From: Bin5 sp965204705
GTDB lineage: Bacteria; Chloroflexota; Anaerolineae; Caldilineales; Caldilineaceae
Assembly: GCA_965204705.1 (NCBI GenBank)
Contig: OZ242006.1
Span: forward strand, 3,968,001 to 4,032,000
Reading direction: 5' to 3'
DNA length: 64,000 bases
The notes beneath the pieces were generated by a model that saw nothing but the letters and a program-made list of their open reading frames with translations, searched no databases and was not told the DNA's origin. This document shows, piece after piece, positions 1 through 8,100 of this stretch. A program made the translations under genes and the position numbers. The first letter of the stretch is position 1. The number at the start of each line of letters is the position of its first letter.

Positions 1-476
1 AACCCTGTGATTTCCCGGGCCTCTGCCAGGTACTTCAGTCCCTCTTCGCCAAGCCCCTGGAAACTGTACGGGCTGGTACGCGGCTTGAATGCGCCGCCCC
101 GCAGTGCACTGGCCCCGGCCTCCTTGACAGCGATGGCCGTTTCGATAATCTGCTCCCTGCTCTCGACGCTGCACGGCCCGGCCATCACAACAACCTGGTC
201 GCCCCCGAAACGAATGCCGTTCACGTCTATGACGGTCCCTTCGGGGTTTGTAGTTCTGCTGGCAAGCTTGTAGGGGTCCTGGATGCGAACAGTCTTCTGC
301 ACACCTGCCATCGCATCAAAGGTAGCCCTTTGCACCTGGGTCAAGTCACCGACTAGAGCAATGACGGTATGGTTTTCGCCGCAGATTGGCTGAGTTTGGG
401 CACCCATTGAGGCGGCGCGCTTGATAACGTTATCTATCTCGGTCTTGGAAGCCTGAGGTTTCATTACGACTACCAT
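1..476 (-). CDS. aroF: 3-deoxy-7-phosphoheptulonate (DAHP) synthase, C-terminus off the window
   Basis: First enzyme of the shikimate pathway; condenses phosphoenolpyruvate with erythrose 4-phosphate in the cytoplasm. The visible part (about 158 residues) starts MVVVMKPQAS and has a small ferredoxin-like N-terminal regulatory domain (about residues 1-70), as in the Thermotoga/Bacillus type of DAHP synthase. The barrel follows, with the signatures VMAGPCSVES and KPRTSPYSFQG. ATG at 476 is preceded by GAGGAGAG at good spacing; ATG at 464 is a less likely alternative. It is the third gene of the minus-strand operon aroH-pheA-aroF and reads off the left edge, so the active-site C-terminal half is not visible. 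The attenuator upstream of aroH probably controls it too. Confidence 0.93.
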   Translation of the reverse strand, partial: MVVVMKPQASKTEIDNVIKRAASMGAQTQPICGENHTVIALVGDLTQVQRATFDAMAGVQKTVRIQDPYKLASRTTNPEGTVIDVNGIRFGGDQVVVMAGPCSVESREQIIETAIAVKEAGASALRGGAFKPRTSPYSFQGLGEEGLKYLAEAREITG

Positions 477-580
477 ACAACTCTCCTCGTTCATGATTCC
501 ATTTCGAATAACAGTATATTCAAGGTCAAGTAAGCGCTGCGACACTCCATTCTTGGCTTAGAGCTAACGGTTTCTACGTT

Positions 581-1438
581 CTAGATCTGCAACATTGCCT
601 CTTGCGCATACTCTTCAGGAGTGGGTTGCACGGCCGCGGGGTAACTGCCCAACATTTTGACAAAGGCTGCCCTATTGAGCAGTCCCAAAACGGCAGCGCT
701 ACAGTCAGGCTCCTGCCAGTGACCCTCGAAGTCCAGATAAAACACGTACTGCCAAGGCCGGTTGCGGCGCGGGCGACTCTCCAGTTTGACGAGATTTATG
801 TTGCGCTCGGCGAACTCGCCCAAGCAGGCGTATAGCGCACCCGGGCTATGTGGCGTGGCAAAGACGAGCGAGGTTTTGGCGTTCTCCGATGGCGGGGCAT
901 CACCCTGTCCTATGACAAAGAAACGTGTGAAGTTGAAGAGCAGGTCCTCGATGCCCTGTTGGACAATCTCCAGTTCATAGATTTCGGCTGCCAGTGCGCT
1001 TGCTATCACCCCCACTTGCGGCTCCGGATGCTCGGCCAGCTCCTTGGCGCTGCCGGCAGTATCGTACCAGGGTATGGCAGTGTAGCCGTTGCGATTGAGA
1101 AAACTCTCGCACTGTGCAAGGGCTTGTGGATGGCTACGCACCTGTTCAATTTTGTCGCCATTGCCCGGCAAGGTCAGCAGATTATGGCGCACGCGCAATA
1201 GGATTTCTCCTTGCACGCGAAAGTCATGATCCAACAACAGATCGTAGGCCTTGTTTATGCTGCCAGCGAGGGAGTTTTCCACAGGCACTGCGCCTATGGT
1301 AGAGCGGTCATCGTCCAACGAAGCGAAAATATCCTCAAATGTCCTGCAAGGCAAGGTATCGACCTCTGCGCCGAACAGTTGGCGGATTGCCTCTTCGGAG
1401 TATGCGCCATGCTCTCCCTGGAAAGCGACTACTGTCAT
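581..1438 (-). CDS. pheA: Prephenate dehydratase with C-terminal ACT domain
   Basis: Converts prephenate to phenylpyruvate, the committed step to phenylalanine. The 285-residue length matches the monofunctional family (about 270-290). The N-terminal catalytic domain (1-180) starts VVAFQGEHGAYSEEA and carries the Thr-Arg-Phe triad at about T171-R172-F173. The C-terminal ACT domain (about 187-275) has the PGAL-type turn and the ESRP motif (about 220-223), which in this family mediates phenylalanine feedback inhibition. It lies 71 bp downstream of aroH and 104 bp upstream of aroF, all minus strand, so one transcript is likely. No fused chorismate mutase is present; that activity comes from the neighbouring aroH. 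Confidence 0.96.
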   Translation of the reverse strand: MTVVAFQGEHGAYSEEAIRQLFGAEVDTLPCRTFEDIFASLDDDRSTIGAVPVENSLAGSINKAYDLLLDHDFRVQGEILLRVRHNLLTLPGNGDKIEQVRSHPQALAQCESFLNRNGYTAIPWYDTAGSAKELAEHPEPQVGVIASALAAEIYELEIVQQGIEDLLFNFTRFFVIGQGDAPPSENAKTSLVFATPHSPGALYACLGEFAERNINLVKLESRPRRNRPWQYVFYLDFEGHWQEPDCSAAVLGLLNRAAFVKMLGSYPAAVQPTPEEYAQEAMLQI

Positions 1439-1509
1439 CGGATTACTCCATAGTTACTTGCTGTCTATTCGAAGCGTTTACGCGGCTTCAGTTCTCCACG
1501 CCGGCGCCG

Positions 1510-1947
1510 TCAAGACCAGTTCTTCAACTGCTCATCGATCCATTGATTCAATTCGTCCAAGTCGATTTCGGACGCCAGGCTCTTGTCTGGGCGCAGGACC
1601 TGGGCTTCTTTCAGATAGACATGTTGAATGTCTTTCTGTGGCGTGTCGGTGTTCCAATGGATAAGCACCCGAATACAGTTTGGCACGCTGTCAGGAACGC
1701 CCATTTCATGTCCGCAAAGGAGCGGTACATCCATCCAACCCAATTGGCGGGCGGCCAGCGCGGGATATTGACTGACCACGTCGCTCGTGGTGGTAAAGAT
1801 TGCACTGCATACGTCATCCGGCTCAATATCGTTGAGACGAATCATAAAGGCCAATAGTTCGCGGGTCGCCCGCAAGATTTCTTGTGACGTGTCCTCTTCA
1901 ATCGTAGTCGCGCCCCTTACTCCTCGACAGATCACGGCTTTCTCCAT
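1510..1947 (-). CDS. aroH: Chorismate mutase, AroH (Bacillus) type
   Basis: Rearranges chorismate to prephenate. It belongs to the trimeric AroH class, not the helical AroQ class: it starts with RGVRGATT and has residues at the places of the B. subtilis active site (R8, C78, E81, R93 and Y111, corresponding to R7, C75, E78, R90 and Y108). At 145 residues it is about 20 longer than usual, with an acidic helical C-terminal tail (LDELNQWIDEQL). The start has GAGAG just upstream. It is the first structural gene after the aromatic leader and terminator, and with pheA and aroF forms the entry to and the phenylalanine branch of aromatic synthesis. Confidence 0.95.
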   Translation of the reverse strand: MEKAVICRGVRGATTIEEDTSQEILRATRELLAFMIRLNDIEPDDVCSAIFTTTSDVVSQYPALAARQLGWMDVPLLCGHEMGVPDSVPNCIRVLIHWNTDTPQKDIQHVYLKEAQVLRPDKSLASEIDLDELNQWIDEQLKNWS

Positions 1948-2071
1948 TTTCTCTCGCTGTTGCTAAATCCCGGTTGAAGACGTAGTCCAAGGTTGTGTAT
2001 TGACGTTTCACTGTCGCGAAATCCCGGCGACGGAATCCGGACCCAGTTGCCTTAACTGCTTCGAAGCCAAC

Positions 2072-2102
2072 AAAAAAAGCGTGGAGTTCGTCTCCACGCT
2101 TT
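2072..2102 (-). terminator. Intrinsic terminator (attenuator) upstream of aroH
   Basis: Read on the minus strand, an 11-bp perfect stem (arms 2092-2102 and 2076-2086) with a 5-nt loop runs straight into a T-run at 2072-2078. It lies between the leader reading frame (stop at 2126) and aroH (start at 1947), so it would end transcription before the operon unless bypassed. Part of its 5' arm is complementary to a segment in the leader frame. Confidence 0.9.
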
Positions 2103-2174
2103 GAGTGTCTTTACGTTGACTGCCCTTACACAGCCCAACGCTCCTCAACCAGCGGAGACGGTTGGTTCACGCCA
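2089..2174 (-). promoter_or_regulatory. Antiterminator and protector pairings of the aro attenuator
   Basis: Minus-strand segment 2160-2151 (CGTCTCCGCT) can pair with 2100-2089 (AGCGTGGAGACG) as 7 bp plus 3 bp around a 2-nt bulge. This captures the 5' arm and loop of the terminator. The same segment sits in the loop of a small hairpin whose 5-bp stem is 2164-2160 with 2150-2146. A ribosome stalled on the aromatic codons (2174-2209) would block that small hairpin and leave the antiterminator strand free; an unstalled ribosome would cover the strand while the terminator forms. The pairings are seen in the sequence; the mechanism is inferred. Confidence 0.75.
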
Positions 2175-2356
2175 AAATAATAGCCAAACCAAAAGTTGCC
2201 AAAAGAAAACCCGCGCCACTCATGACGCAGGTTGCTGGACAACAGGATCTCGGCGGCCGACGGACCGTCCAACAGGTTGATCGGAAGGAGGGAATCGTCC
2301 TCGTTACGAATCAGGTCAGCGATTGTTACAGGGGCTTCGCTTCGTTCGGTAGTCAC
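2126..2356 (-). CDS. Aromatic-codon-rich leader peptide of the aro operon
   Basis: A small frame ending just before the terminator contains FSFGNFWFGYYFG, so eight of the twelve codons at 2174-2209 are Phe, Trp or Tyr (five TTT, one TGG, two TAT). The peptide ends NQPSPLVEERWAV and stops at 2126-2128, 23 nt before the terminator stem. The start is uncertain: GTG at 2356 has AAGAGGA 12 nt upstream (76 aa). A TTG at 2443 would overlap the -35 box and is unlikely, and a short start nearer the run is possible. No protein family was recognised upstream of the aromatic run. The likely role is to sense charged aromatic tRNAs during translation, as pheL and trpL do in enterobacteria. Confidence 0.7.
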   Translation of the reverse strand: MTTERSEAPVTIADLIRNEDDSLLPINLLDGPSAAEILLSSNLRHEWRGFSFGNFWFGYYFGVNQPSPLVEERWAV

Positions 2357-2414
2357 TCTGTCGAGTAGTCCTCTTGGTGGAACGGTTAAGGGCCAAATCA
2401 AGAGATTGACGGAA

Positions 2415-2443
2415 AGGTTACCATAAGGAAATCCACTTGTCAA
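2415..2443 (-). promoter_or_regulatory. Sigma70-type promoter of the aro leader
   Basis: Minus strand: TTGACA (2443-2438), 17-bp spacer, TAACCT (2420-2415). The -35 box is perfect and the -10 box is weak. Transcription would start near 2408 and run through the leader, the attenuator and aroH-pheA-aroF. Confidence 0.6.
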
Positions 2444-2461
2444 TTCTCTTTCAGAGAATTG
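2441..2461. promoter_or_regulatory. Operator-like perfect inverted repeat at the -35 box
   Basis: CAATTCTCT, a 3-bp centre (TTC), then AGAGAATTG: a perfect 9-bp inverted repeat. Its last three bases are the first three bases of the TTGACA -35 box. The position suits a repressor site, possibly for an aromatic regulator, but no regulator is encoded nearby. Confidence 0.5.
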
Positions 2462-2710
2462 AGCAGTTCATATTTGGGGTGGGAATGGCCAGATCGGGTG
2501 TTCATGACAGCGGTGGCTGAAATTGTTTGCCCCTCATCTATTGGGAGGCACTGGGCAGGCACAGGGGCTGCCCCTACAGTGCTGGCGCGTGGATTCGAAC
2601 ACCCGTCGATGTCTCAACCGCTCCAATTTTCCACGACGGTCGGGCATCCGAAGGGGGGCGTTGCGGGGGGAGTCCCCCCGCACAAGGGAGGGCCGAAGGC
2701 CCGACCGCCC
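2462..2710. repeat. Dispersed hairpin repeat, copy 1
   Basis: Noncoding, about 250 bp. It shares with copy 2 the tag GCAGTTCATATTTGGGGTG, then GGGCAGGCACA followed by a CTGCCC-type hairpin arm. The 60-bp core at 2651-2710 has a GCGGGGGG/CCCCCCGC hairpin and a GGGCC-GAA-GGCCC hairpin. This copy has the longest spacer between tag and core. It fills the gap between the aro promoter and the SDR gene. Confidence 0.85.
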
Positions 2711-2941
2711 AAAAGATGCGGCTTCCCATGATGGTATCTGCAATGCGAAGAGCGCGGTAGGAAGGGCTGAGAGGCACGGCCCGGGTCTTGCATATCCGTT
2801 TCGGTTACCCGACAATAGCTGGGCAGGTGACGATGGTAGAGAAAGACTGACAACCAACTGTTAAACTGATCGCCGGGAGTTTCTGGGGTAGTCACGCGTT
2901 ATCACGGACTCCTGATCAGCAGAAGCTCCAGGAGGATTTGG

Positions 2942-3712
2942 ATGCAGACATCGTTTTCGTTACACGACAAAGTCGCAGTGGTCACGGGCGCAAACGGCGG
3001 CATTGGCCGTTCGATTGCGTTGGGATACAAGGAGAAGGGGGCGACGGTTATTGCCACCGGGCGCAGTCCGCAGAAAAACGCTGCAGTTGCGAATGAGCTG
3101 GGAGAAGGCCACGAAGTAATTTCGCTGGATGTAAGAGATGAAGAGGCGGTCAATCAGGCGGTGGCCGGGATAGTCGAAAAGCATGGCAGGCTCGACATAC
3201 TTGTCAATAATGCCGGAATCGCCCGCCGCATAAATTTGCTGGACATGGATACTGAGGACTGGCATGACGTAATTGATACGCATCTGAACGGCAGCTTCTA
3301 CTGCGCCAAAGCTGCGGCCAAAGCGATGGTGGACGCCGGAAACGGCGGCAAGATCATCAATATCGGGTCGATGTACTCAATTTTCGGACCCCCCAATGTC
3401 ACCAACTACGCCGCGGCAAAAACCGGGATGCTGGGACTGACGCGCGGGCTGGCAGTCGAATTGGCGGTTCACAATATCCAGGTAAACGCGCTGCTGCCCG
3501 GCTGGCACAAGACGGACCTTAACAGAGAATTGCTTGACGGGCCGTTGGGTGAGGAGATCCGTCACAAGACACCGGCGCGGCGTTTGGGGACTGCCGATGA
3601 CCTGGCTGGGGCGGCCATTTTCCTGGCATCCGATGCGGCCGAGTTCGTCACGGGCACCACGCTGGTTGTGGACGGGGGTTACTCGATCATGGACCGCCAG
3701 TGGGCGGATTGA
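2942..3712 (+). CDS. Short-chain dehydrogenase/reductase (SDR)
   Basis: A classical SDR of 256 aa: cofactor motif TGANGGIG (residues 16-23), NNAGIA, catalytic Ser in NIGSMYS, YAAAK (Tyr-xxx-Lys) and the C-terminal FVTGTTLVVDGGYS. It oxidises or reduces a hydroxyl with NAD(P). The closest named groups by motif are gluconate 5-dehydrogenase and 2-deoxy-D-gluconate 3-dehydrogenase (KduD-like), which would fit sugar-acid metabolism, but the substrate cannot be read from sequence. AGGAGG sits 6 nt before the ATG. It stands alone; the next operon's promoter overlaps its stop codon. Confidence 0.93.
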   Translation: MQTSFSLHDKVAVVTGANGGIGRSIALGYKEKGATVIATGRSPQKNAAVANELGEGHEVISLDVRDEEAVNQAVAGIVEKHGRLDILVNNAGIARRINLLDMDTEDWHDVIDTHLNGSFYCAKAAAKAMVDAGNGGKIINIGSMYSIFGPPNVTNYAAAKTGMLGLTRGLAVELAVHNIQVNALLPGWHKTDLNRELLDGPLGEEIRHKTPARRLGTADDLAGAAIFLASDAAEFVTGTTLVVDGGYSIMDRQWAD

Positions 3713-3738
3713 ATCCGGCCATTTGGATCGGGTATAAT
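3709..3738 (+). promoter_or_regulatory. Sigma70-type promoter of the Uma2/nitroreductase/EndoQ-helicase operon
   Basis: TTGAAT (3709-3714), 18-bp spacer, perfect TATAAT (3733-3738). It overlaps the SDR stop codon and gives a short leader before ATG 3782. Confidence 0.75.
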
Positions 3739-3781
3739 GCGGTCGACGTATCGCACTGATGATTGGGCAAGGAGGACTGCA

Positions 3782-4513
3782 ATGGCTGTAACGACAGTCG
3801 AACGCGCCACAACGGCTCCTGCGACAGAGGATGAGACGCCTGTTCCGCCTTTGAACAACGGTGACCGGCTGACCCGCGCCGAGTTCGAACGCATCTACGA
3901 GGCCCATCCTGAAATTAAGAAGGCGGAGCTCATTGAAGGAGTCGTTTACATGCCATCCCCGGCACGTTTCCGCGAACATGGAAAACCACATTTCCACTCA
4001 ATTAGTTGGCTTGGTGTCTATTGCGCTGGCACGCCCGGTGTTGAAGGTGGTGACAACGCTACGCTGCGCCTTGACTTTGAAAACGAACCCCAGCCGGACG
4101 CTCTCCTGTTTCTGCCGCCGGATTACGGTGGAACAGCCTGGGTGGGGGAGTATGGTTATCTGGAAGGGACGCCGGAACTAATAGTCGAAGTTTCCGCAAG
4201 CAGCGCCAGCTACGATCTGAACCAGAAGAAGCGGGTCTATGCCCGAAACGGCGTGCCGGAGTACATCGTATATCTGGCCTATGAGCGACGAGTAATTTGG
4301 CATGTTATTCGTGACGGCGTATATGAGGAGCAGGCTGCCGACGAAGACGGCGTCCTCAAGAGCCAACTTTTTCCAGGTTTGTGGTTGCTGCCAGAGGCGC
4401 TATTGGCTGGGGATCTTTCCCGCCTCTTAGAGACGTTGCAGTTGGGGCTTGATTCGCAGGAACACAAGACATTTTGCGCTGAGTTGACTCGGCGCAGCGA
4501 GGAGGCCAAATGA
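3782..4513 (+). CDS. Uma2-family (DUF820) PD-(D/E)XK nuclease-like protein
   Basis: 243 aa from ATG 3782, which has AAGGAGG 6 nt upstream and lies just after a promoter. Uma2 proteins have a restriction-endonuclease-like fold. Family signs are LTRAEFERIYEAHPEIKKAELIEGVVYMPSP, the acidic PDALL (QPDALLFLP), ELIVEVSASSASYDLNQKK with the Glu and Lys of the core, and the YARNGVPEYIVYL strand. The family is greatly expanded in cyanobacteria and Chloroflexota, and its biological role is largely unknown. The gene overlaps the nitroreductase by 4 nt (ATGA), and that gene overlaps the EndoQ-helicase the same way, so the three should be co-translated. A DNA repair or nucleic-acid role is possible from this context only. 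Confidence 0.88.
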   Translation: MAVTTVERATTAPATEDETPVPPLNNGDRLTRAEFERIYEAHPEIKKAELIEGVVYMPSPARFREHGKPHFHSISWLGVYCAGTPGVEGGDNATLRLDFENEPQPDALLFLPPDYGGTAWVGEYGYLEGTPELIVEVSASSASYDLNQKKRVYARNGVPEYIVYLAYERRVIWHVIRDGVYEEQAADEDGVLKSQLFPGLWLLPEALLAGDLSRLLETLQLGLDSQEHKTFCAELTRRSEEAK

Positions 4514-5175
4514 ATCTTGCAATTAAGGAAAGTCTGGCAGTCGTTGACCATTTGCTGACGACCACGCGTTCGGTGCGTAAACGGCTGGACCTGAATCGTC
4601 CTGTAGAGCGTGAAGTCATCGAGCAGTGTTTGGAGATCGCGGCCCAGGCCCCCAGTGGCAGCAACAGGCAGGGCTGGCACTTCGTCGTGGTAACCAATAG
4701 CGAGAAGAAACAGTTCATCGCAGAACGGTACCGGAAGGCATGGTACGGCTACAACGCCACGCGTAATGTGGGAGAGGGGCCAAACCTGACCGCTGAGGAA
4801 AGGCAGTTGCTGCGCGTGATCAGCTCCGCCCAGTATCTGGCCGATAACATGCAGGATGTGCCGGTCCTGATTATTCCATGCATCGAAGGCCGCCCGGAAG
4901 ATGCCGCGCCGGCGTCACAGGCTGGGGTGTACGGCTCGATTCTACCGGCGGCGTGGTCGTTGATGTTGGCGCTGCGCGCCAGGGGATTGGGCGCTGCCTG
5001 GACCACGCTTCACCTGCAGAGTGAGCAGGAGATTGCCGAGATGCTGGGCATCCCCGACGGTATCTCACAGGCGGCGCTGCTGCCGGTCGCCTACTTCAAG
5101 GGCGACGACTTCCGGCCAGCCAAGCGAAAGCCGATGCGCGACAGGACCTATTGGGATGGTTGGCAGACAGCATGA
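4510..5175 (+). CDS. Nitroreductase-family flavoprotein
   Basis: 221 aa. The N-terminal TTRSVRKRLDLNRPVEREVIEQCLEIAAQAPSGSN is the FMN-binding start of the nitroreductase fold (Arg-Ser-x-Arg and the P-S-x-x-N segment). The C-terminal part has the GLGAAWTTLH and LGIPDGISQAALLPVAY segments. These enzymes move electrons from NAD(P)H via FMN to nitro groups, quinones or enones; the true substrate is unknown. The ATG overlaps the Uma2 stop, with GGAGG just upstream, and its own stop overlaps the next ATG. Coupling to two nucleic-acid enzymes is unusual for this family. Confidence 0.92.
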   Translation: MNLAIKESLAVVDHLLTTTRSVRKRLDLNRPVEREVIEQCLEIAAQAPSGSNRQGWHFVVVTNSEKKQFIAERYRKAWYGYNATRNVGEGPNLTAEERQLLRVISSAQYLADNMQDVPVLIIPCIEGRPEDAAPASQAGVYGSILPAAWSLMLALRARGLGAAWTTLHLQSEQEIAEMLGIPDGISQAALLPVAYFKGDDFRPAKRKPMRDRTYWDGWQTA

Positions 5176-8100
5176 AGCTAGTCGCCGATATTCATCTGCA
5201 CTCCCACTATTCGAGAGCCACCAGCAAGAACCTTACCCTTGAGCACCTGTGGAAGTGGGCACAGCTCAAGGGCGTTCAGGTCGTAGCCACGGGCGATATC
5301 GCTCACCCGGGTTGGCTGGCAGAGCTGCAGATGAAACTGGATCCGGCGGAGGAAGGGTTATTTCAGCTCAAGCCGGAGTATGAAGCCACCGTCGCCGACG
5401 AGGTGCCCCCTGCTTGCAGGGGAACAGTTCGCTTTCTGATCGGCGGCGAGATCAGCAACATCTACAAGAAGTATGACCGCACGCGCAAAGTACACAACAT
5501 CGTCTTTGCGCCGACCTTTGAGGCGACCACAATACTGCAGGCCGAGCTGGAAAAGATCGGCAACATTCGAGCGGACGGGCGTCCAATCCTTGGTCTGGAC
5601 AGTCGCGATCTGTTGGAAATCGTGCTGGAGGTGGACGACCGCTGCCATTTGATTCCTGCCCACATCTGGACCCCATGGTTTTCGATACTCGGTTCAAAGT
5701 CCGGTTTTGATTCGCTTGAGGAATGCTTCACCGATCTGACTCCCCACATATTCGCCGTGGAGACGGGTCTATCATCGGATCCGCCGATGAACTGGCGCGT
5801 TTCCTGGCTGGATGACTACACCCTCATCTCCAATTCCGACGCTCACTCGCCGCCAAAACTGGCTAGAGAAGCCACTCTATTTGATACGGAACTCAGCTAT
5901 GACGCTCTGTTCAGTGCGCTGAAGAGCGGGGACCCAGCCGAGTTCCGGGGCACAATCGAATTCTTCCCGGAGGAGGGCAAGTATCATCTGGACGGCCACC
6001 GCAAATGCGGGGTCTGCTGGGAGCCGGTCACAACGATCGCAAACGAAGGGCTTTGTACTGGCTGCGGCAAGCCGGTGACCGTGGGTGTCTATCACAGGGT
6101 CGAGGAGCTGGCCGACCGCGCCCTCGGGACACGTTCACCGTCTGCGGCGCCTTTCACAAGCCTCATTCCACTGCCCGAAGCGCTGAGTGAAGTTCTCAGC
6201 GTGGGTCCAAACTCCAAACGCGTACAGACCGAGTATTTGCGGCTTTTGGGGAGATTGGGACCGGAACTGGCGATCCTGCAGGCTGTTCCACTTGAGGATA
6301 TCTCGGCGGCAGGCGGCCCCGTTTTGGCCGAAGGAATTCGCCGAATGCGAGAAGGCAAGGTGGTTGCGCAGAGCGGGTATGACGGCGAATACGGCGTTAT
6401 CCGCATGTTCGATGGGGAGGCGGACCAGCTCTCTTCGTTCCAGCTTGGGATGTTCGCTGGCGAGCCGACGGCTGAACAAGAAAAAAGTGGTGCGACAGAG
6501 TTAGGGCGGGAGGCCCCCGGCGACAACGGGCAGACTCTGCCGTCGAGAAAGGCCGAGTCCTCCGATGTGAACGCCCTGAATGACAAGGAGGCCCAATACA
6601 GTCTGCCGCTCCATGTAGAGCCAGAGGAGCTTCCGCTTTTTCGTCCTTCGGCGCGCCACGATGCTGGCGGCCAAGAGGAGACCGACTGGTTCAATCAGCT
6701 GAATGCGGAGCAGAAGGAGGCCGCGGCCCATACCGGTACGCCGCTGGCGATCGTGGCCGGACCGGGCACCGGCAAGACACGCACGTTGACCGTGCGCATT
6801 GCGCATCTGATAGAGAAGAAGAGAGTGGACCCGTCTTCGATCTTAGCGGTTACGTTTACGAACAGGGCTGCGGAAGAGATGCGGGAACGGCTGCACGATC
6901 TGTTGGGCGCAGACAGGTCGGCCAATATTACAGTTGGGACGTTTCATCAGCTGGGCGCCAGCTTACTCCGGGAGTTTGGGGAGGTGATCGGGATTCCCCA
7001 AAACTTTACCATTCTCGCAGATGCGGAACGGCAGACAATACTGCGTCGGGCCTGCCCGGAACTGGGAGCAAGGGAGTCGCGGGTGGCGTTGGAGGACATT
7101 TCGGCTCGAAAGAACGGGGCAATGACAGGGACCGCAGACGGCAAGAGCCAGGAAACTGACGGAGAGATTTGGGCCAGCTATCAGGCCGCGCTCAACGAGG
7201 CCAACGCACTCGATTTTGATGACCTGATTCTGTGCGCCGTTCAACTGCTGGAGACGGATTCCGACGTTCAGGCTGCGATCCAGGATCGTTTCCGCTGGAT
7301 CTCGGTGGACGAATATCAGGATGTGAATGCGGCGCAACACCGTCTGCTGAAAGTGCTGGCAGCGGGTGGCGCGAATCTATGCGTGATTGGAGATCCCGAC
7401 CAGGCAATATACGGCTTCAGGGGCGCGGACCATCGCTACTTTCTCTCCTTTGAGGAGGACTTTCCTGGCGGGAAGCAACTGTATCTGGAGAGAAACTACC
7501 GCTCAGCCCAGACCATTCTGGACGCAGCGATGCAGGTGATTTCCCGCATTCCCGACCATCAGGCAACAACTCTGATCGCCGACTTTGCTGAGCAGGTAAA
7601 GTTAGATGTCTACCGCGCGCCCACCGATAGGGCTGAAGCAGAGTATGTCGTCCACCAGGTGGAGCAGATGGTAGGTGGGGTCAGCTACTTCTCTTTGGAT
7701 TCGGGACGAGTTGACGAAGACGGTCTGCCCAAGGACTTCTCATTTGGGGATTTCGCCGTACTCTATCGCCTCAATGCGCAGACCAGGCTGATTGAGGAGG
7801 CATTTGACCGTTCGGGCATTCCCTACGCCACTCTTGGAGGATCCGCACTCTCTGAACAGAAGCCGGTGCAGGAGATTCTGGCACTCCTGTGGCTCACGCA
7901 GGCGCCGGAGTGCCACGTCCATTGGGGCCGGATCCTGGCGGAGGGGAAACGGGGGCTAACCAACGAAGCAGTAGCAGGACTGCTGGGGAACCAAGGCACC
8001 TATTCTCAGGGTCCCGGCACACCGAGGGCCTGGCGCGAGGCGATGGCAGCGGCTTCAAGAACGGGTTCCCAACGTCAGCCTCAGCGGGAAAGGCTGGCAG

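Noticed and set aside
2222..2224. ATG near 2224 in the leader region giving the 18-aa peptide MSGAGFLLATFGLAIILA
   Set aside because: It is out of frame with the aromatic run and ends before the antiterminator strand; it has no aromatic codon pattern (2 Phe only) to sense supply.
2580..2620. Possible tRNA: a T-arm-like GGATTCGAAC segment
   Set aside because: Only the T-loop-like bases match (TTCGAA is a palindrome); no D-arm, anticodon arm or acceptor stem can be folded around it on either strand.
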